The translations under genes were made by a program, and so were the position numbers. Under the pieces are notes generated by a model, which was not told the origin of the DNA, searched no databases, and worked only from the letters and a program-made list of their open reading frames with translations. Positions 6,322 through 10,031 of a stretch of DNA of 10,031 nucleotides are shown here, piece by piece. Each line of letters opens with the position of its first letter. Within the stretch, counting starts at the first letter, position 1. This DNA comes from Clostridia bacterium (GTDB taxonomy: Bacteria; Bacillota; Clostridia; Oscillospirales; UBA644). Location of the stretch: NCBI GenBank assembly GCA_017424085.1, contig JAFPBP010000064.1:1-10031 (forward strand), in the 5' to 3' direction.

Positions 6322-7251
6322 TTAATCAAGGAAAATGGGGTTCGTCCAGGCGAGCTTTCCGTCGGCGTCGACTACCACGGCACGCACATACCGATAGGGG
6401 CGCTTGACGCTCAGGGTGAATTCCACACGGGTCAGATCCTTCCCCGCCTCGGCGAACACGACGGATACGGGGTGCATATCGCTGTGGAAGCGAACCTTGC
6501 AGGCGGGAGAGCATTCCACGACAGCCTTATCGTCTTCCACGTAGAAATCGTAAATTTCGGGTCCGCAGGAGGCATAGAATTTACCCTCCTTCAGGGAATT
6601 CAGAATGGAGGAAACATTATTTTCCGCCCGAACCATCACCCAACCGTTGCAATGATCCTTCATGGCATGTCCGTCGTCGGTGGCAACCCCGTAGATCACC
6701 TTCCCCTGACCCAAAAGCTCGTCCCAATAGGGGGCATCGTAATCGGAATCGTGATTCAGAGCGCATCCGCTGTTCCAGACCTCCATAGCGAAGTTGCCCT
6801 CTAATTTATCAAAATACCGAGCAGGCGTGGACGACCATTCGGGATGGCAGTAAACCGTCAGATTTCCCTTGGCGTGAATCTCATCCAGATACGCCTGATA
6901 TTCCTCCTGATTCAGAGCCTTGCCCGATTCCAGCTTCTGATCCTGATCGTAGCCGTTGCCGTCCTCCTTAGAGGGGCCGAGGCAGACCGTATGGAAGCAA
7001 CGGAAGCCGTGATCCCGCTCAAAGGTATTATCGAATTCCATCCCGGGGATGATGGTGATGGGCACCTCGGGAGCAAAGTTCTCATAGTTATAGTACCGAT
7101 GGTCGGTGATTGCAAGAAAATCATAACCGTTAGCGTGATGCAGACGGATCACGTCTGCAGGGTCTCCGGAGCCGTCCGAACGGGTGGTATGACAGTGAAG
7201 TCCGCCTTTCAGCATGGTTTCGGTTCCGATAAAAGCCTGTTGCCGTTTCAT
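6322..7251 (-). CDS. PHP-domain metallohydrolase, CehA/McbA-like
   Basis: A 309-residue PHP-fold protein, probably a metal-dependent phosphoesterase or esterase. Metal ligand motifs are H19-C-H21 with T-x-x-S-D-G, T49-D50-H51, E72 in PGMEF, H136 in VYCHPEW, and D192/H195 in VATDDGH. The C-terminal part (about 230-309) is a small beta-rich domain ending in YVRAVVVDADGKLAWTNPIFL, as in CehA/McbA-type proteins. The start was set at ATG 7251-7249, because the longer open frame to 7764 would run through the promoter and terminator and overlap the GH95 gene. GGAAGGGG lies about ten bases upstream. It is the first gene of the operon, 14 bases before the DUF4091 gene. The substrate is unknown; it could also act on a carbamate or carboxylate ester. 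Confidence 0.88.
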   Translation of the reverse strand: MKRQQAFIGTETMLKGGLHCHTTRSDGSGDPADVIRLHHANGYDFLAITDHRYYNYENFAPEVPITIIPGMEFDNTFERDHGFRCFHTVCLGPSKEDGNGYDQDQKLESGKALNQEEYQAYLDEIHAKGNLTVYCHPEWSSTPARYFDKLEGNFAMEVWNSGCALNHDSDYDAPYWDELLGQGKVIYGVATDDGHAMKDHCNGWVMVRAENNVSSILNSLKEGKFYASCGPEIYDFYVEDDKAVVECSPACKVRFHSDMHPVSVVFAEAGKDLTRVEFTLSVKRPYRYVRAVVVDADGKLAWTNPIFLD

Positions 7252-7276
7252 AAAACATATTCCCCTTCCGTTTTTT

Positions 7277-7291
7277 GAACCTTTGAGGTTC
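7277..7291 (-). promoter_or_regulatory. Hairpin at the 5' end of the PHP operon leader
   Basis: GAACCT-CAA-AGGTTC on the minus strand forms a 6-bp stem with a 3-base loop a few bases after the predicted start site. It is followed by AAAAAA, not by T, so it is not a terminator in this direction. It may protect the 5' end of the mRNA or form part of an operator. Confidence 0.4.
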
Positions 7292-7300
7292 CCTGCTTGT

Positions 7301-7329
7301 ACTATACCACATCCCGCCCCGAATGTCAA
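7301..7329 (-). promoter_or_regulatory. Sigma-A promoter of the five-gene operon
   Basis: Minus-strand TTGACA (7329-7324), a 17-base spacer and TATAGT (7306-7301) differ from the consensus at one position. The spacer ends TGTGG, so no TG extension is needed. The predicted start is near 7294, about 43 bases before the PHP ATG. The promoter begins 21 bases beyond the T-run of the GH95 terminator, so this operon is independent of the GH95 unit. Confidence 0.9.
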
Positions 7330-7346
7330 GGGTTTCGCAGAAAAAA

Positions 7347-7384
7347 TCACAAAAAAAAGCGGTCGCGCCTCACAAAAAAAAGCG
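7347..7384 (-). repeat. 15-base direct repeat inside the terminator
   Basis: CGCTTTTTTTTGTGA (minus-strand reading) occurs at 7384-7370 and again at 7361-7347, 23 bases apart. One copy forms the loop of the terminator hairpin, and the other forms its T-tract and flank. Confidence 0.85.
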
Positions 7385-7390
7385 CGACCG
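7351..7390 (-). terminator. Rho-independent terminator after the GH95 gene
   Basis: On the minus strand CGGTCGCGC (7390-7382) pairs perfectly over 9 bp with GCGCGACCG (7368-7360). The 13-base loop contains T8, and the stem is followed by T8 (7358-7351). It starts 13 bases after the GH95 stop codon and closes that transcription unit. Confidence 0.93.
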
Positions 7391-7403
7391 AAATTATGAA
7401 TCG

Positions 7404-9779
7404 TTATGCCATCGAAAATCTCAGCGTAAGAGTCCCTGCCTCGGGGAAGGAATACACGAAATAATCCCCGTCCCGTTCCAACGCCGCATCCGATTCGGGG
7501 CGTTGACCTGCGGGCAGGCGGAGGCGGAGAGTTTTCGCACCCGCAGATTGCACGGAAAGTGAGGTCAACCGTCCGTCCCTCCATGCGAAATCGAAGGTGA
7601 AATTGCCCCGTGCCTTCAATCCCTTCACCGATCCCGTCCTCCAAGCCTCGGGCAGGGCAGGCAAAACGTCCGCATAGCCCAGATTGCTCTGCAGAAGGAT
7701 CTCTGCAACCCCTGCGGTATAGCCCAGATTGCCGTCGATCTGGAAGGGCGGGCAGGTGTCCCAAAGATTGGGGAAGATTCCCGTTTGGAACAGCTGACGG
7801 ATCAGCCCGTGGGTCATCTCTCCGTCCCGAAGCCGCGCCCAGGTGTTGATGCGCTGAGCCAAGCCCCAGCCTGTGGTCTTATTGGTGCGGTCTGCCATGG
7901 AGACCCGCGCTCCCTCCACCCATGCGGGATTCCTCTGGATCAGATTGCCGGGGAACATGCCGAGCATATGAGACATATGACGGTGCCCCGAGGCGTTGGG
8001 CTGAACGCTGTTGAGCGAGGTTTCGGAATACCATTCCTTGATCTGCCCGTCGGTGCCGATCTCAATGGGACCCTTCAGATCCGATTGATGGGATTTCCAG
8101 ACGGCAACCAGATCGGAATCCACCCCCAAAGCCTCGGCGGCGGAAACGGTATCCTCGTACAACTGCCAGATCAGAGATTGCTCATAAGTATTCCCGTGGG
8201 TGCGGGGCCCATGCTCGGGGGAGGAGGTGGGCGATGAAACGAGTTTTCCGTCCTCATCCCGCACCAGCATCTGATCGTACAGGACGGCGGATTCCTTCAT
8301 GGCGGGGTAAATCCATGTGCGCAGGGCGTCTACGTCCTCGGTAAATTCGTAATAATCCCGACAGTTCTGCAAAATCCAGGGAACGGCGGCGGGAGACCAG
8401 CCCCAAAGGAACTCCCATCCGGGGCAGGTCCAGCCAAAGGGGGTGTTCTGCGTATGCGCCATAAACCCGTTTTCGGGGCGCTCGGGAGTGCTTTCAATGC
8501 CCGCGTAGATCCGAGCCGTTTCTCTGCCCGGCTTGCGAAGGGACTCCACGTAACGGAGCAAGGGGGTCGTGCATTCCGCCAGATTGGCAGAGCAGGCGGG
8601 CCAATAATTCATCTGCAGATTCACGTTCAGATGGTAATCCGCATGCCACGGGGGATTGTTCCGATTGTTCCAGACTCCCTGCAGATTGGAGGGCAGCTGA
8701 GAATCCTCACGAGAGCTTGCAATGGTCAGATACCGCCCGAATTGGAACAAGGAAACCTCACACAGGCGCTCCTCCCCTGCGCTTGCGGTGCCGTTTCGGT
8801 ACGCCTCCAACAGGCGGTCGGTGGGCTTCTCCGAATCAGATTGCCCCAGATCCAGCGCCACGCGCCCGTACAGGCTCTGATAATCCGCAATATGATCGGC
8901 TTTCACCTGCTCATAGTGCTTTTTGCTTGCGGCAAGGGAGGCGGCACGCACGCGGGCATGCAGATCCTCCGCGCTCTCCCCCGTACGATAGGCGGGATAT
9001 TCGTTTTTGTAATCGGTGGCGGCGGACAGATACACGGTCAGAGCCGAGGCGCCCCGCACGGTCAGCTTATCGCCGTCGGGAATCACCGATCCCCCCTCGG
9101 CAACCGCCGACAGGCAGGCGGCAAATTGCATCTGATTGTCCCGCACCCGTCCCGTCTGCTCCAGGGTAGTCCCCAAGGCAACGGTGGGGCATTCCTGATT
9201 GGAAAGGAAGCGCACGTCCACGTTCATGGGTGCAGCGCCCGTTGCGGTCAGCCGTCCCACCAGTACGTTGTCGGGATGACTGATGAAAAATTCTCTGGTA
9301 TAATCGGTGCCCTTGTGGGAAAATTTCACCGAAGCCACGGCGGTGGTCAGATCCAGATCCCGAACGTAATCCGAAACCTCTTCGGTCAGATCCATCGAAT
9401 CAAAATAAAGATTTCCCCAGGATTGGTATGCGCCGTACCCATCGTCATTGGCGCCGATCAGCTCGTTACACAGCTCCGACGCGGCGTTGGAATCCCCTGC
9501 GGCGAAGAGCGCTTGAATCTTCTTCATGGTCTCGCCGTTTTTGCCGCATTCCTCCAGATTTCCTCCGTTGTAATCGGGACGGTCGGCACAGGGTCCCCCT
9601 GTCCACAGGGTCTTTTCATTGAAGGTGAGGCGCTCGCAGACGATCTCTCCGTACACGTTGGCGCCCAGATCTCCGTTTCCGATGGGGAGAGTATGCTGCT
9701 GCCAGGTGTTATCCTCCGAGGGTGCGGGGCGCAGGATGTTCGTCCCCTTCGAGGAGGGCTTATCGTACCAAAGTCTCAT
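7404..9779 (-). CDS. GH95 alpha-L-fucosidase/galactosidase-type glycosidase
   Basis: A 791-residue glycoside hydrolase of family 95: N-terminal beta domain (about 1-270), linker, (alpha/alpha)6 barrel (about 300-695), and C-terminal beta domain (about 700-791). Landmarks are LPIGNGDLGANVYGE (31-45), TLWTGGP (57-63), and HLNVNLQMNYWPA with N385 and N387, which align with the asparagines that activate water in Bifidobacterium AfcA. Also present are SSPEHG with candidate general acid E522, SGHRHMSHMLGMFPG (597-611) and QIDGNLG with D682. Members cleave terminal alpha-1,2-L-fucose or the analogous alpha-L-galactose; specificity cannot be fixed from sequence alone. No signal peptide, anchor or carbohydrate-binding module is visible, so it should act in the cytoplasm on imported oligosaccharides. 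ATG 9779-9777 has GGAGGA seven bases upstream. No clear promoter lies just upstream, so it may be cotranscribed with the gene to its right. Confidence 0.95.
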   Translation of the reverse strand: MRLWYDKPSSKGTNILRPAPSEDNTWQQHTLPIGNGDLGANVYGEIVCERLTFNEKTLWTGGPCADRPDYNGGNLEECGKNGETMKKIQALFAAGDSNAASELCNELIGANDDGYGAYQSWGNLYFDSMDLTEEVSDYVRDLDLTTAVASVKFSHKGTDYTREFFISHPDNVLVGRLTATGAAPMNVDVRFLSNQECPTVALGTTLEQTGRVRDNQMQFAACLSAVAEGGSVIPDGDKLTVRGASALTVYLSAATDYKNEYPAYRTGESAEDLHARVRAASLAASKKHYEQVKADHIADYQSLYGRVALDLGQSDSEKPTDRLLEAYRNGTASAGEERLCEVSLFQFGRYLTIASSREDSQLPSNLQGVWNNRNNPPWHADYHLNVNLQMNYWPACSANLAECTTPLLRYVESLRKPGRETARIYAGIESTPERPENGFMAHTQNTPFGWTCPGWEFLWGWSPAAVPWILQNCRDYYEFTEDVDALRTWIYPAMKESAVLYDQMLVRDEDGKLVSSPTSSPEHGPRTHGNTYEQSLIWQLYEDTVSAAEALGVDSDLVAVWKSHQSDLKGPIEIGTDGQIKEWYSETSLNSVQPNASGHRHMSHMLGMFPGNLIQRNPAWVEGARVSMADRTNKTTGWGLAQRINTWARLRDGEMTHGLIRQLFQTGIFPNLWDTCPPFQIDGNLGYTAGVAEILLQSNLGYADVLPALPEAWRTGSVKGLKARGNFTFDFAWRDGRLTSLSVQSAGAKTLRLRLPAGQRPESDAALERDGDYFVYSFPEAGTLTLRFSMA

Positions 9780-9797
9780 ATATCGTTCCTCCGTTTT

Positions 9798-9813
9798 CGC
9801 CCGTCAGCGGGCG
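9798..9813 (-). promoter_or_regulatory. GC-rich hairpin just upstream of the GH95 ribosome binding site
   Basis: CGCCCG-CTGA-CGGGCG (minus-strand reading) is a perfect 6-bp stem with a 4-base loop ending five bases before the GGAGGA of the GH95 gene. No T-run follows, so it is not an intrinsic terminator. It may stabilise the message or mark an mRNA-processing boundary between two cotranscribed genes; this is inference. The rest of 9780-9877 shows no convincing promoter. Confidence 0.4.
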
Positions 9814-9877
9814 GTGATTTTCCAAAAGCAATCGAAATAACGGTTTCTTGACTCGCGGACGGCAGGGCGCAAGGCAG

Positions 9878-10031
9878 TTACTCCTGAATCAAGGAAATAC
9901 GCTCTCCCGCATTCGTTTCAAAGACCGTGATCTGCTCCGTGAGAGGGATCCGTTCCCGTAACGGCGCCGTCCGAAAAGGCGCGGGAGGGAACTTTTTTCG
10001 CGGGAGACGTCATCGTAAACAAATGCTTCAT
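9878..10031 (-). pseudogene. Tail of an unidentified upstream gene, possibly frameshifted
   Basis: No frame is open and convincing across the whole segment. The last part reads plausibly as protein in one frame and ends LTEQITVFETNAGERISLIQE followed by TAA at 9880-9878. That frame meets a TGA at 10012-10010 and has no ATG. Upstream, another frame reads EAFVYDDVSREK into the window edge. The two join smoothly if one base is added to the A6 run (minus strand; T6 at 9993-9998 on the plus strand), giving SREKKFPPAPF. So this may be the C-terminus of a gene with a one-base deletion, or a sequencing error. Alternatives are the 37-residue open tail in the third frame (stop at 9920-9918) or no gene. 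The protein is not recognised. Confidence 0.35.

Noticed and set aside
4544..6325. A 593-codon open frame on the plus strand, and similar long plus-strand frames at 421-1404, 2610-3827 and 8454-9851
   Set aside because: Each lies antisense to a gene with recognisable family motifs, has no family motif of its own and reflects GC-rich codon use on the opposite strand.
7130..7312. A 60-codon minus-strand frame beginning at an ATG after the PHP operon promoter
   Set aside because: It overlaps the PHP start in another frame and continues upstream into the promoter; it shows no protein features.
7252..7764. Upstream extension of the PHP reading frame by 171 codons
   Set aside because: It would overlap the GH95 gene and run through the terminator and the promoter; the PHP motifs all lie after ATG 7251.
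9918..10031. Open tail of 37 codons ending at 9918, beginning with an ATG at the window edge
   Set aside because: Its composition past the midpoint looks non-coding (TGTDPSHGADHGL), and a joined reading of the other two frames is more protein-like; it cannot be ruled out without more sequence.
1..10031. CRISPR arrays, tRNA/rRNA genes, insertion sequences and attachment sites
   Set aside because: No regularly spaced repeats, tRNA-like cloverleafs, transposase motifs or long terminal inverted repeats were seen.

Overview
The window is a 10 kb stretch of an anaerobic, probably gut-associated Clostridia-type genome (Firmicutes; the Oscillospirales or relatives would fit). That placement is inference: it rests on the gene order atpI-atpB-atpE-atpF, the AGGAGG-type ribosome binding sites, the sodium-type ATP synthase rotor subunit and the set of glycan-active enzymes. 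No marker gene settles the taxonomy. Every gene I can support lies on the minus strand, so the window reads from right to left.

Right part (about 10031-7404): the tail of an unidentified upstream gene, perhaps carrying a one-base frameshift, then a GH95-type alpha-L-fucosidase/galactosidase. This unit ends at a strong intrinsic terminator (7351-7390).

Middle part (7329-1856): a well delimited five-gene operon. It starts at a near-consensus sigma-A promoter (7301-7329) and ends at an intrinsic terminator (1856-1895). In transcription order it encodes a PHP/CehA-McbA-type metallohydrolase, a DUF4091/GH123-like glycosidase, a glycerophosphodiester phosphodiesterase, a Gfo/Idh/MocA protein with GH109 signatures, and a HAD-family phosphatase. 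Gaps are 14 to about 50 bases and each gene has its own Shine-Dalgarno. No product shows a signal peptide or membrane segment, so the enzymes look cytoplasmic and must depend on a transporter outside the window. Two GalNAc-type glycosidase folds next to three phosphoester-hydrolase folds suggest breakdown of a phosphorylated or glycerophosphate-decorated glycan. This is a hypothesis, and is the most interesting system-level idea here.

Left part (1812-1): the start of the F-type ATP synthase operon. It is driven by a perfect consensus promoter (TTGACA, 17-base spacer, TATAAT) and contains an atpI-like gene, atpB, atpE and the first 20 codons of atpF. AtpE carries two carboxylates at the ion-binding site (Glu32 and Glu65), the unusual motif described for the Na+-driven Fusobacterium nucleatum rotor. 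No RNA genes, CRISPR arrays, insertion sequences or phage genes were seen.
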